Source: Chitinophagaceae bacterium (lineage in GTDB: Bacteria; Bacteroidota; Bacteroidia; Chitinophagales; UBA10324). From it: DNA of 64,000 nt. Positions 53,423 to 62,407 of the stretch are shown here, piece by piece. The stretch's first letter is position 1. Each line of letters begins with the position of its first letter. The stretch is taken from contig JADJAG010000008.1 in the NCBI GenBank assembly GCA_016704325.1, positions 124,001 to 188,000 on the forward strand. Reading direction: 5' to 3'. The notes below the pieces were generated by a model. The model was not told the DNA's origin. It saw only the letters and a list, made by a program, of their open reading frames with translations, and ran no database searches. A program made the translations under genes and the position numbers.

Positions 53423-53788
53423 ATGAGTAAACATAATGAATTGGGTGTGAAAGGTGAAATTTTAGCCCTTGAATTTCTTGAAAAAAAAGGTTACACGATT
53501 TTAGAGATCAATTGGCGGTTTGAAAAAACGGAAATAGACATTATTGCCCGACATCAAAATACACTGGTGATTGCTGAAGTAAAGACCAGGACCGGCAATT
53601 TTTTCGGATTCCCGGAACAGGCTGTTGGCGCAGAAAAACAACGTAACCTGGCGGTGGCAACAGAAGAATACCTGGAACGCAATAACCTGGATATGGATGT
53701 TCGGTTTGATGTGATCTCTATTACGTTTAAGAATAACCTGCCGGAGATCTTTCATATTGAAGATGCTTTCTTCCCGTATGAGATCTGA
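53423..53788 (+). CDS. YraN-family (UPF0102) endonuclease-like protein
   Basis: 121 residues from the ATG at 53423; the open frame extends upstream to 53354 but would overlap the divergent isomerase start. The UPF0102 motifs are visible: KGEILALEFLEKKGYTILEINWRF, KTEIDIIARHQNTLVIAEVKTR (the Asp and Glu-x-Lys of a restriction-endonuclease-like fold) and FGFPEQAVGAEKQRNL. The role is unknown, but conservation is wide. The next gene starts 55 bp downstream. Confidence 0.9.
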   Translation: MSKHNELGVKGEILALEFLEKKGYTILEINWRFEKTEIDIIARHQNTLVIAEVKTRTGNFFGFPEQAVGAEKQRNLAVATEEYLERNNLDMDVRFDVISITFKNNLPEIFHIEDAFFPYEI

Positions 53789-53843
53789 TTGCTGACATTA
53801 TCAAAATGCGGCTTTCCGCTATATCTGCCCTATCTTGGCAGCC

Positions 53844-55043
53844 ATGGACAGCCTCCACCCTATCTTTACAGAACAGCGGACGATACTGATTTCTTCTTCG
53901 CCCTATACCCCTGTTTATGTGAAACAGGAACTTGCTGTTTTGGGTTTTGAAACATTACAGGTAGGATTTACTACGGTAGAAACAAAAGGCACTTTTGAGG
54001 ATACAATCCGGTTAAACCTTCATTTGCGAACCGGAAACCATGTCTACCTGCTCATTGAGCAGTTTATTGCAAAGACGATAGAAGAATTGTATCAGAAAAC
54101 CCTTGCTATTGAATGGGAAAAGATTCTGCCGGTCGATGGCTATTTCAGTGTTCACAATGTAACCGATCATGAAGAAGCCGCCAACACCATGTTCCTGAAC
54201 CTTAGGGTGAAAGATGCCATTGCCGACCGCTTTATGTCAACCATGGAAAAGCGACCTGATTCCGGATCGGAGAAAGAGCGTGCCGTGATCTTTATTTACT
54301 GGAAAGACAATGAGGCCATGCTTTATCTTGATACAACCGGTGAGCCTCTTACCAAACATGGTTACCGTAAAATTTCTTTGAAGGCTCCTTTGCAGGAATC
54401 ACTTGCCGCTTCCATAATCATGGCCACCAGGTGGACCACACAAGATAGCTTTGTGAATCCGATGTGCGGCAGTGGTACGCTTGCCATTGAAGCGGCCCTG
54501 ATGGCTTGCGGAAAACCACCCGGTCTTATCCGCAATAATTTTGGGTTTATGCACCTGACAGGATATCGTCCTTCCGTTTATGATGCATTGTATGCATCGG
54601 CTCATGCAGCAGTATTGAAAGAAATTCCGGGTAAAATAATTGCCAGCGATCTGAGCCTGGAAGCCCTGGATGCTGCTAAGAGCAATGCAACCGGTGCAGG
54701 AGTGGAACAACTCATCCAATTTATAAAGAGTGACTTTCAAAACACGCCTATGCCGGAATCCCCGGGAGTGGTGATTTTTAATCCGCCCTATGGCGAACGG
54801 CTTGGTTCATCAGAGCAATTGGAGCTTTTGTATGCTTCCATCGGCGATTTTATGAAGAAAAGCTGCAAAGGATATTGGGGATACATATTAACTGCAAATC
54901 CGGAACTCGCTAAAAAAGTAGGGTTGAAAACAAAAAGAAAAATTGATTTTTATAATGGCCAGCTTAAATGCAAATTGCTGGAGTATGAATTGTATGACGG
55001 TTCCAGGAAAATCAAAGCATTGAATGAAATAGCCGAAGCTTAA
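53844..55043 (+). CDS. THUMP-domain rRNA methyltransferase (RlmL-like)
   Basis: 399 residues from the ATG at 53844. A THUMP-like N-terminal domain (residues about 1-160, GTFEDTIRLNLHLRTGNHVYLLIEQF) is joined to a Rossmann methyltransferase: FVNPMCGSGTLAIEAALMA (SAM-binding motif I), VVIFNPPYGERLGSSEQLE (the catalytic NPPY). These are the hallmarks of the RlmL/TrmN-type N2-guanosine methyltransferases, which modify 23S rRNA or tRNA. The substrate is inferred only. It is possibly co-transcribed with YraN. Confidence 0.9.
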   Translation: MDSLHPIFTEQRTILISSSPYTPVYVKQELAVLGFETLQVGFTTVETKGTFEDTIRLNLHLRTGNHVYLLIEQFIAKTIEELYQKTLAIEWEKILPVDGYFSVHNVTDHEEAANTMFLNLRVKDAIADRFMSTMEKRPDSGSEKERAVIFIYWKDNEAMLYLDTTGEPLTKHGYRKISLKAPLQESLAASIIMATRWTTQDSFVNPMCGSGTLAIEAALMACGKPPGLIRNNFGFMHLTGYRPSVYDALYASAHAAVLKEIPGKIIASDLSLEALDAAKSNATGAGVEQLIQFIKSDFQNTPMPESPGVVIFNPPYGERLGSSEQLELLYASIGDFMKKSCKGYWGYILTANPELAKKVGLKTKRKIDFYNGQLKCKLLEYELYDGSRKIKALNEIAEA

Positions 55044-55319
55044 AGCTTATCATTTCACGAACATTGGGTAAAACGATGCCCATTTCACTCAGTTCAGCCG
55101 CTCTTATGGCCTGTTCAGTAACCTTTTTTTGAATACACTCAGTTGTTGCCGCAACTTTATCTCAGCAGGAAATTATTTGATCATCATTGATTGAAAACTG
55201 CACACCATTGCAGTCAATTCCTGAAACTCCGATTGTCACTAAAATAAGAATTCATTACAGCCTTTTCATCATTTCGAAACATACCGCACGTCCATTCATA
55301 AACATTAAAAATAAATACC

Positions 55320-55739
55320 ATGAAATCCATCATTAAGACAATCACCCTGCTGCTACTTGTTATTGCAACTGCTTCCTCCTGTAAAAAAGATGATAGCACA
55401 TCCCTTGTTGACAGTACCATTCAAAAAGGCAACTGGAAAATCACCTTCTTTCAGGACAGTGGTAATGATGAAACCTCGCATTTTTCCGGCTACGAATTTA
55501 TCTTTAACACTGATGGCAGCGTAACTGCTTCCAATGGCAATAACTCCGTAAGTGGTACCTGGACGACAGGCACAGATGACAGCCAGTCAAAACTCATCCT
55601 GAATTTTGGATCCACTATTCCATTCGATGAATTGAATGAAGATTGGCATGTATTGGAAGAGACGGCAACTATGATTCGTTGTGAACATATCAGCGGCGGA
55701 AATGGCGGCACCGACTACCTGACTTTTGAAAAAATCTGA
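55320..55739 (+). CDS. lipoprotein with lipocalin-like features
   Basis: 139 residues. The lipobox is clear (VIATASSCKKDD, cysteine at residue 21). The mature part is a small beta-rich domain with NWKITFFQDSGNDETSHFSGYEFIFNTDGSVTAS, SVSGTWTTG and TMIRCEHISGG, as in lipocalin-type lipoproteins of Bacteroidota. Function is unknown. It ends 49 bp before the T9SS protein at 55789 and overlaps with its upstream open frame. Confidence 0.75.
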   Translation: MKSIIKTITLLLLVIATASSCKKDDSTSLVDSTIQKGNWKITFFQDSGNDETSHFSGYEFIFNTDGSVTASNGNNSVSGTWTTGTDDSQSKLILNFGSTIPFDELNEDWHVLEETATMIRCEHISGGNGGTDYLTFEKI

Positions 55740-55788
55740 CCGTGGCGCTTGTTTTGTGGTATATGCTCTTTACTTAAATACAATTTCC

Positions 55789-57399
55789 ATGAAAATTTTA
55801 TACGCCCTCCTGTTTTTATTGTTTGCTGAAAACGCAAATAGTCAGTCTCCTCAAAAAGTTTGGGAAGTATTTTATGATGGCCTCTTAACAGGAAAGGATA
55901 TTGCCAATGCAATGGTCGTGGACCCGGAGGGAAACATCTACGTTACCGGCAGATGTTATGATACAGCAAGTGGTGGTAATTTTACTACGATAAAATATGA
56001 TGCAAACGGCGGGACTCAATGGTACGATCACTACAACGGCACATCGGCCAACGGAACAAACCGTGGCATTAAACTCGTAATGGACAAATGGGACAACGTG
56101 TATGCTATCGGCACAGTGTCTTCTCACCAGGGTGACATAGCCATTGTGAAATATAATGCCGCAGGACTTGTCTGGTCGAAGAGTTACGAGCCTTATTGGT
56201 TTGGTTCAGCAACAGATTTTGGAGTAGACATTGCAGCAGATACGCTGGGAAATATTTATGCAGCCGGGCAGATAACTTCCCTTTCAGGCAACCTGTATGA
56301 CCTGTATGTAATGAAATGCGATTCGAACGGTGAAAAAATTTATGAAGATGATTACAGCAGTGCCAGTGGTGATGATTATACGGGTGGTATTGCCGTAACA
56401 CCATCCGGTAATGTATTCGCGCTTACCAGTTCCTTCAATTTTTTCGGAACCGCTACCTATGACATTACTACAATCAACTATCTCGAAAACGGTGCACATA
56501 ACTGGTTGTCTCACTATGATGGTGATGATAGTGCCACAGATTACGGTACGGGCATCAAGGTGGATGATGCAGGAAATCAATACGTATGCGGAACCAGCGA
56601 TGAGGGACTGAATAATGATATGGTGGCGATGAAACAAAATATTTATGGCACCACCTTATGGTCAGCTACCTATAATGGTTCTGCCAATGGAAATGATACT
56701 GCTATTACTACCGTGCTGTTGCCCAATGGATTTGTAGCTGTAACCGGCCGTTGCCGTGAATTAGTCAATGGCAATACTATTACAGGTTGTGTTACCCTGC
56801 TGATCGACAGCGGAAACGTGCTGTGGAGCAATAAATATTATGGCAGTGACAATGCAGGTGCTGCTCCCGGACAAATGATAACAGATGAAGAAGGCAACCT
56901 CTTCATCTGTGGAAGTGAAAACTTAAGTGCGGGTACAAAAAATGGTTATATCATAAAATTTGACTTAAGTGGAAACCTGTTGTGGACCGTCTCGTTTGAT
57001 TCAGGGAATAACCTGGATGATAAATTTACTTCCATTGCCAGGTATAATAATGAAGTGATCGTAACTGGCCAGTCATTTACTTCTTCTGCAAATGCAAACT
57101 ATGTGACGGTAAAGTATGGAGACGTGGCAACCGGCAATACAATTGCAGTGCCACCACCCAATCAATGGCAAGTCTATCCAAATCCGGTGCGTGCCGGCGA
57201 AAAAATAAAATTGGTTTCAGTCAACTCCGATTCTGGGATTGCCTATTCGGTTTACAGTTTGCACGGTAGCCTGGTTGAATCCGGTTATATCACAGATTCT
57301 TTCTTACTGATTGGCAGAAATTATTCACCTGGCATTTATATCCTGGAGATTAACAGTGCAACCAATACAAACCAACAGAAACTGCTGGTGACGGAATAG
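55789..57399 (+). CDS. T9SS-secreted SBBP-type beta-propeller protein
   Basis: 536 residues from the ATG at 55789; the frame is open upstream to 55726 but the signal peptide (KILYALLFLLFAENANSQ) starts here. The body has about eight blades of about 55 residues with a repeated VVDPEGNIYVTGRCYD, MDKWDNVYAIGTVSS, ADTLGNIYAAGQITS, VTPSGNVFALTS, VDDAGNQYVCGTSDE, and TDEEGNLFICGSE, resembling SBBP/delta-60 propellers. It ends with a T9SS type-A sorting domain (VYPNPVRAGEKIKLVSV to LLVTE). It is likely surface exposed. Confidence 0.87.
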   Translation: MKILYALLFLLFAENANSQSPQKVWEVFYDGLLTGKDIANAMVVDPEGNIYVTGRCYDTASGGNFTTIKYDANGGTQWYDHYNGTSANGTNRGIKLVMDKWDNVYAIGTVSSHQGDIAIVKYNAAGLVWSKSYEPYWFGSATDFGVDIAADTLGNIYAAGQITSLSGNLYDLYVMKCDSNGEKIYEDDYSSASGDDYTGGIAVTPSGNVFALTSSFNFFGTATYDITTINYLENGAHNWLSHYDGDDSATDYGTGIKVDDAGNQYVCGTSDEGLNNDMVAMKQNIYGTTLWSATYNGSANGNDTAITTVLLPNGFVAVTGRCRELVNGNTITGCVTLLIDSGNVLWSNKYYGSDNAGAAPGQMITDEEGNLFICGSENLSAGTKNGYIIKFDLSGNLLWTVSFDSGNNLDDKFTSIARYNNEVIVTGQSFTSSANANYVTVKYGDVATGNTIAVPPPNQWQVYPNPVRAGEKIKLVSVNSDSGIAYSVYSLHGSLVESGYITDSFLLIGRNYSPGIYILEINSATNTNQQKLLVTE

Positions 57400-57498
57400 C
57401 TAAATAAGACTTAAGATTTAAGACTTAAGACAAAGCAATAGTAACAATCAAAAGTCAAAAGAGAATTGAAAAATCAGTTATAAAAAGTCAACCTATTT

Positions 57499-57664
57499 CA
57501 GTCAACGACATTAAGTATTAAGTATTTGAGTAATTGAGTAAAGTAGAGTAGCGAATACAGAATAGCAAGTGATCGGCTTTGCCGCAGCAATTTAACCATT
57601 TAGCCATTTAACAATTTAACCAATCAACCATTGCTTGACAAGCTAAACGATTTGTCGTACACTC
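57499..57664 (+). mobile_element. non-autonomous element family A, copy 3 (degenerate left end)
   Basis: The core block (AGCAAGTGATCGGCTTTG, octamers ATTTAACC) and right end GTCGTACACTC match the family, but the left end (CAGTCAACGACATT) is diverged and no clean 8-bp flanking duplication is found. Confidence 0.7.
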
Positions 57665-57679
57665 TTCTTTTTAATATCA

Positions 57680-57710
57680 TTTGTTAAATATCAGAGAAAT
57701 CATACCTTCG
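57680..57710 (+). promoter_or_regulatory. Bacteroidota promoter for gene 57755
   Basis: TTTG at 57680-57683, 19-base spacer, TACCTTCG at 57703-57710 (one mismatch to TAnnTTTG). The ATG follows 44 bp later. It lies 16 bp downstream of element copy 3. Confidence 0.6.
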
Positions 57711-57754
57711 TACCGGAAAACATACTTTAGAGTATCTTTTTAAATCAGGTTACC

Positions 57755-59335
57755 ATGAAAAAGGTGTACACATCGCTGTTGTCTTTCTTCCTGCTGTTTC
57801 TAATTTGTTCTACCCTTCATGCACAGGTTTATTGGAAGGATGTTGCAGGCTTACTTTATGAAAATTGTTCATCCTGTCATCGTGCAGGTGAGATCGGGCC
57901 CTTCCCGATTATGTCTTATAAAGATGCTTCCAACCCCGACCATGTTTATTCCATACAGGCCTTCATAAACAATGGCGAAATGCCACCGTGGAAAGCGGAT
58001 CCGGCATACCGTCATTTTTTGGATGAACGGGTATTGACCGAAACGGAGAAAGCACTGATCAGTCAATGGATTGATGATGGCGCACCGGCCGGCGATACCA
58101 CATTGGCACCTCCACCACCTGTCTTTATACCCGGTTCGCAAATTGGTATTCCTGATAAGGTTTTGACAATGGCAGAACCCTTTTACATTGCCGGTGATGA
58201 TTCTGACCGTTATATGTGTTTTGTATTACCCACCAATTTTGTGAACAGCCAGAATATATCAGCCATTGAATTCCGGCCGGGAAACGCAGCAGTAGTGCAT
58301 CATTCCTTTATATATGTCAGCGACGACAGTTCTGCAGTGTATGCCGACCAGGCTACTCCCGGGTACGGCTATCCTTCCTTCGGCGGTGTTGGAGATGGGG
58401 TGAGTGCTGATTTTCTTACGCTTTACGGTCCCGGCATGACTGCACGATACTATCCGCCCGGATCTGGCGTAGCGTTTCCTGCCAATAGCTTCGTTGTAGT
58501 ACAAATACATTATGCTCCACTCAGCAGTCCTGATGTGGATCAATCTTCTATCAACCTCTTTTATTCCGTTCAGCCGGAGGTAAGAAAGGTTTTTGCAAAA
58601 AGAGTTGGTGAAGGTTATATTACCAATCCGCCATTTAAGATAACGGCCAATGAACGGGATACTTTTTATATGACATATCCTATAATCAAAGACTATTCAC
58701 TTTTTGCCATTGCGCCACATCAGCATTTACTTGGAGAATCCTTTATGATCTGGGCCGTTACTCCGCAAGACGATACCATACCCATGATACATATCCCCAA
58801 ATGGGATTTCCATTGGCAATTGCTGTACAGTTATCCATTTATGATCAAGCTTCCTCAGGGATCAAAGGTTTATGCACGCGCCAGCTATGACAATACCATC
58901 TATAACCCTAACAATCCGCATAATCCACCTGAAGATATGCACTACGGTGAATCTTCAACAGAAGAAATGTGTAAGTACTTGATCGACATGCTGGAATATA
59001 TGCCGGGTGATGAAGAACTTGTATTAGATAGCAGTGAAGTTTCAACTGCCGTGGTACCGGTAAACGGGTTAGTAAAAACACCACAGTTTTATGGTTGTGC
59101 CCCCAATCCTGTACAGACAAAAACTACACTTTCTTTCTTCTTTCCTGAAACTATAGTTTTTGATTTAATCGTTACCTCTGCAGATGGGCGTCAATTATAC
59201 CGGGAGCAACTTGAAAAGCCAACCGGTTTTTCTCAACATACCCTGGATGTGAGCAAATTAACCAATGGCACCTATTTTGTAACTATCCAAACAAACGGGA
59301 AAACAGTCAGCAAACAATTGCTCGTACAACGCTGA
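57755..59335 (+). CDS. cytochrome c / copper type II monooxygenase-like protein with T9SS domain
   Basis: 526 residues. Signal peptide (to about residue 23), a cytochrome c unit with a CSSCH haem motif at Cys38/Cys41/His42 and a conserved MPPWKADP (Met76), then a copper type II, ascorbate-dependent monooxygenase-like region: VVHHSFIY (His182-His183), VVVQIHYAP (His252), APHQHLLG (His322 and His324), and later a Met in SSTEEMCKY. This set corresponds to the CuH and CuM ligand pattern of peptidylglycine monooxygenase. A T9SS type-A sorting domain ends it (APNPVQTKTTLSFF to LLVQR). Haem and copper sites in one chain suggest electron supply by the haem. A close paralog follows at 59744. Confidence 0.88.
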   Translation: MKKVYTSLLSFFLLFLICSTLHAQVYWKDVAGLLYENCSSCHRAGEIGPFPIMSYKDASNPDHVYSIQAFINNGEMPPWKADPAYRHFLDERVLTETEKALISQWIDDGAPAGDTTLAPPPPVFIPGSQIGIPDKVLTMAEPFYIAGDDSDRYMCFVLPTNFVNSQNISAIEFRPGNAAVVHHSFIYVSDDSSAVYADQATPGYGYPSFGGVGDGVSADFLTLYGPGMTARYYPPGSGVAFPANSFVVVQIHYAPLSSPDVDQSSINLFYSVQPEVRKVFAKRVGEGYITNPPFKITANERDTFYMTYPIIKDYSLFAIAPHQHLLGESFMIWAVTPQDDTIPMIHIPKWDFHWQLLYSYPFMIKLPQGSKVYARASYDNTIYNPNNPHNPPEDMHYGESSTEEMCKYLIDMLEYMPGDEELVLDSSEVSTAVVPVNGLVKTPQFYGCAPNPVQTKTTLSFFFPETIVFDLIVTSADGRQLYREQLEKPTGFSQHTLDVSKLTNGTYFVTIQTNGKTVSKQLLVQR

Positions 59336-59426
59336 TGGCTCCGGAAACAATCAAGCTACATAGAGAAAATTTGCAAGGCCATAAGATAGCTGTTTACCAT
59401 TACAAAGTTCCCGTTTACTAATGAAC

Positions 59427-59605
59427 GGGCATACAACAAATTGGATATAGATTATTGAGTGTTGAAATTGAGTATTAAGTAACTGAGTAAGCGAGTAAAG
59501 TAGCATAGTGAATACAGAATAGCAACTGATCGTCTTCACCGCAGCAATTTAACCATTTAACCCACCAACCATTGCTTTGCAAGATGAACGAATTGTTGTA
59601 CACCC
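59427..59605 (+). mobile_element. non-autonomous element family A, copy 4
   Basis: 179 bp, ends GGGCATACAACAA and TTGTTGTACACCC, with a perfect 8-bp flanking duplication TAATGAAC (59419-59426, 59606-59613). The interior matches copies 1 and 3. Its own target duplication shows it inserted independently and was not carried by the duplication of the neighbouring genes. Confidence 0.87.
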
Positions 59606-59660
59606 TAATGAACCCAACCAATGTTAAGAACGTTGTGCCCGCTGAATTACAGCTAAGTTG

Positions 59661-59668
59661 TACTTTTG
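59661..59668 (+). promoter_or_regulatory. promoter -7 element for gene 59744
   Basis: TACTTTTG matches TAnnTTTG exactly, 75 bp before the ATG. A TTG at 59633 is 25 bp upstream, somewhat beyond the common spacing. Confidence 0.4.
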
Positions 59669-59743
59669 CGCCGTTGAACTCAATGGGCAGCATAATCGTA
59701 TATCAAAGCCGTTCTAAAGTTAAACCAACAAAATAAGTTACTC

Positions 59744-61339
59744 ATGAAGCAGTATTATAAACTTTTTCTTAGCACATTCCTGCTTCTTTCAGGTGTGAGC
59801 AATACCTTTTCTCAAATCCCTGAATGGAAAGATGTAGCCAGTATTATTTATAATAACTGCACTACCTGTCATCGTCCGGGTGAAATCGGAGCGGATTACC
59901 TAAATGCAACCAGCTATAAATCACTGGTGAACAGCCCTTATTTCTATAACATTCCCGCGCAGGTTCAAAGCCGCCTGATGCCGCCCTGGAAAGCGGATCC
60001 TGAATTCACACATTTTCTCAGTGAGCGGATACTCACGCAAAGTGAAATCGATAAACTCTCTTTATGGATAGATTATGATGCCCCTGCCGGCGATACCACC
60101 CTGGCACCTGATCCTCCCATATTTTCCGAAGGTTCGCAATTAGGAATACCCGACACTACGCTTACCATGACGGAACCTTATACTGTTATCGGCGACAACC
60201 AGGATCATTACCAGGTATTTGTACTGCCCACAGGCCTGTTGGAGGACCGTGATGTTTCCGCCATAGAATTTCGTCCGGGTAATGCAAAAGTGGTACACCA
60301 TGTATTCGTCTATACTTGCGAAGATTCCTCTGCCGCTGAATTGGATGCCACCACACCTGAATACGGCTACCCTTCTTTTGGAGGAGCTGGTGAAGGAGTA
60401 AATGCCGACTTCCTTGGATTATATGCACCGGGATTACAGTCGAGATTCTATCCGCCCGGCTCGGGCATAAAATTTAAGGCTGGCACCGATGTGGTAATAC
60501 AAGTTCACTATGCCCCGGTGACTGCAGATGCAACTGATCAGAGTTCAGTGAATCTTTTCTATACCAATGCAACCAACCTGCGGAAAGTAAAAGCTAAACG
60601 GGTTGGAGAACAGTACATTACCGAGCCGGTATTTTTTATTCCTAAAAACAAGGTGCTGACTTTTCATAATATTTATCCAATGGACACCACCTATTCCATA
60701 TTCAGTATTGCACCTCATATGCACCTGATCGGTAAAGATTTTAAGATATGGGCTGTTACACCGGGCGGTGATTCTATTCCACTTATCAATATCCCAAAAT
60801 GGGATTTTAACTGGCAAATGCTGTACAGCTATCCGTTTATGATTAAACTGGAAGAAGGCACGCAGATCTATGCGAATGCCACATATGATAACACGGAGAA
60901 CAATCCGAACAACCCCAATAACCCGCCTATGAATATTGGGTATGGCGAGTCATCCACGACAGAAATGTTCAAATACTTCATGAACCTGCTTACTTATATG
61001 CCGGGCGATGAAAACATTGTATTGGACAGTACCTGGCAACCTGTTGGAGTCCCTCCTATTGCAGGAATAGTAAGTACCCCGCAACTTTATGCACCATCGC
61101 CTAATCCATCGAGCAACGAAGTATCACTGACCTATTACCTGCCTGATGCAAAAGGATTTTCTTTGTACATCTATGACTTGTCAGGAAGATTAGTGACCAC
61201 CATAAATGAAACAACACATGCAAGTGCCGGTCTGCACCGGAATATTTTGGATGTGAGCACGTATGCGCAAGGCACTTATTTCTGTACCCTGTTGAGTGAT
61301 GGCAAGCGGTTGACTAAAAAATTTGTCGTGCAGCATTAA
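59744..61339 (+). CDS. cytochrome c / copper type II monooxygenase-like protein with T9SS domain (paralog)
   Basis: 531 residues, collinear with the protein at 57755. Signal peptide to about residue 23, CTTCH haem motif (Cys39/Cys42/His43), RPGEIGAD, MPPWKADP, then KVVHHVFVY, VVIQVHYAP, APHMHLIGKDF, NIPKWDFNWQMLYSYPF and SSTTEMFKYF, followed by a T9SS domain (APSPNPSSNEVSLTYY to KFVVQH). All haem and copper ligand positions are preserved, so both copies should be functional. Tandem duplication is clear from order and similarity; the copies differ mainly in the first 90 residues and in the linker before the sorting domain. Confidence 0.88.
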   Translation: MKQYYKLFLSTFLLLSGVSNTFSQIPEWKDVASIIYNNCTTCHRPGEIGADYLNATSYKSLVNSPYFYNIPAQVQSRLMPPWKADPEFTHFLSERILTQSEIDKLSLWIDYDAPAGDTTLAPDPPIFSEGSQLGIPDTTLTMTEPYTVIGDNQDHYQVFVLPTGLLEDRDVSAIEFRPGNAKVVHHVFVYTCEDSSAAELDATTPEYGYPSFGGAGEGVNADFLGLYAPGLQSRFYPPGSGIKFKAGTDVVIQVHYAPVTADATDQSSVNLFYTNATNLRKVKAKRVGEQYITEPVFFIPKNKVLTFHNIYPMDTTYSIFSIAPHMHLIGKDFKIWAVTPGGDSIPLINIPKWDFNWQMLYSYPFMIKLEEGTQIYANATYDNTENNPNNPNNPPMNIGYGESSTTEMFKYFMNLLTYMPGDENIVLDSTWQPVGVPPIAGIVSTPQLYAPSPNPSSNEVSLTYYLPDAKGFSLYIYDLSGRLVTTINETTHASAGLHRNILDVSTYAQGTYFCTLLSDGKRLTKKFVVQH

Positions 61340-61363
61340 CCATGTTGCAGCATACGGATTTAG

Positions 61364-61837
61364 TTATTCCGCCTTTTTCAGTTCTTCTTCCCAGTCATTT
61401 TTCTCGGGATGCTTGCGCATGTATTCATCAATGGACCAGGGCCCTGAACCTTCTACAGCAAAAAAGATAAGGAGAAATAATACCAGTACAGAAAACCACA
61501 GTTCCCCTGCATTGGAAGCAAACAGACCGCTGCTGAGGTTAACAAAGAATACAGCCCCGATCAAAACGGGAATCTGGAAAAGACTAGCCAACCGTGTTAG
61601 CAATCCGACAACAATCATCATTCCCCCTACCAGGTGAACGAAGGCAACATAATGGGCAAGGAAGAAGGACACCTGCTCGAATCGGCTATGGTCAATCATT
61701 TGCTGCAATTCGGCGGTATTGCTTACAAATACAACGCCTCTCCATAAGATGATGACGCCAAGTAAAATGCGGAGCAAATCCAACCACTTTGGGTGATGCT
61801 TGTCGCCCCATGTTTCAATGCGATGAATCCAGTTCAT
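61364..61837 (-). CDS. DoxX-family membrane protein
   Basis: 157 residues with four hydrophobic helices: WLDLLRILLGVIILWRGVVF, YVAFVHLVGGMMIVVGLLTRLASLF, PVLIGAVFFVNLSSGLF and LWFSVLVLFLLIFFAVEGSG, then an acidic/lysine tail (KHPEKNDWEEELKKAE). DoxX proteins are small oxidoreductase-associated membrane proteins linked to thiosulfate:quinone and stress functions. Convergent with the copper protein gene, whose stop is 25 bp away. Confidence 0.88.
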   Translation of the reverse strand: MNWIHRIETWGDKHHPKWLDLLRILLGVIILWRGVVFVSNTAELQQMIDHSRFEQVSFFLAHYVAFVHLVGGMMIVVGLLTRLASLFQIPVLIGAVFFVNLSSGLFASNAGELWFSVLVLFLLIFFAVEGSGPWSIDEYMRKHPEKNDWEEELKKAE

Positions 61838-61987
61838 AACCTGAAGGTTTAAGTTGAGAGATAGTCCGAATATACAATCTAACTGATATAATCACAAGCA
61901 AATATTGCTTATGCCAGGATGATACTGCTCATTAGTTTTTCATAATGAAATGCCTATTCTCAACCTAAATTATGCGGCAATTGGCTG

Positions 61988-62287
61988 CTACTGTAATCCG
62001 GTCATCATACTCACAGGAATCATCACCACCTTATAGATTACAGGTAGCAATGGTTCATGGTTCTCTGTTTCACAGATGTACTTGATAAACCGGCCTTCGC
62101 TGTCCACCAAAAGATCTTCACCATTTACTTTAATTCGATAGTAGGTAATATCGCAATCGGTTGCGCTTTTATAAACGGCGGCAAATACTTTAATGGCCCC
62201 TTCCTTCTTTTTAAGCTTCGGAGCATCGGCCAGTGCGGTTGTTGACACCATGAGCAACAACAGAAAAAGAGCGCTAAGTTGTTTCAT
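61988..62287 (-). CDS. small secreted protein of unknown function
   Basis: 99 residues from the ATG at 62287 (an in-frame start at 62320 lies upstream of the signal peptide). The signal peptide reads KQLSALFLLLLMVSTTALA. The mature part has KLKKKEGAIKVFAAVYKSATDCDITYYRIKVNGEDLLVDSEGRF and ends in a hydrophobic VIYKVVMIPVSMMTG. I do not recognise it. It is monocistronic. Confidence 0.6.
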   Translation of the reverse strand: MKQLSALFLLLLMVSTTALADAPKLKKKEGAIKVFAAVYKSATDCDITYYRIKVNGEDLLVDSEGRFIKYICETENHEPLLPVIYKVVMIPVSMMTGLQ

Positions 62288-62407
62288 CTTACTAAGTTTT
62301 CCTTCCGGCTTTGCCAACAATATGCCAGAAGAAAAACTCAGTAACCGGTTAACAGGTATTTAACAAAAAGGTGATACGAAAATTTCTGCAGTCGTATAAA
62401 ATCAACA

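Noticed and set aside
57499..59605. Element A copies as the borders of the copper-monooxygenase duplication
   Set aside because: Copy 4 has its own perfect 8-bp target duplication, so it inserted separately; the duplication of the genes is older or independent.
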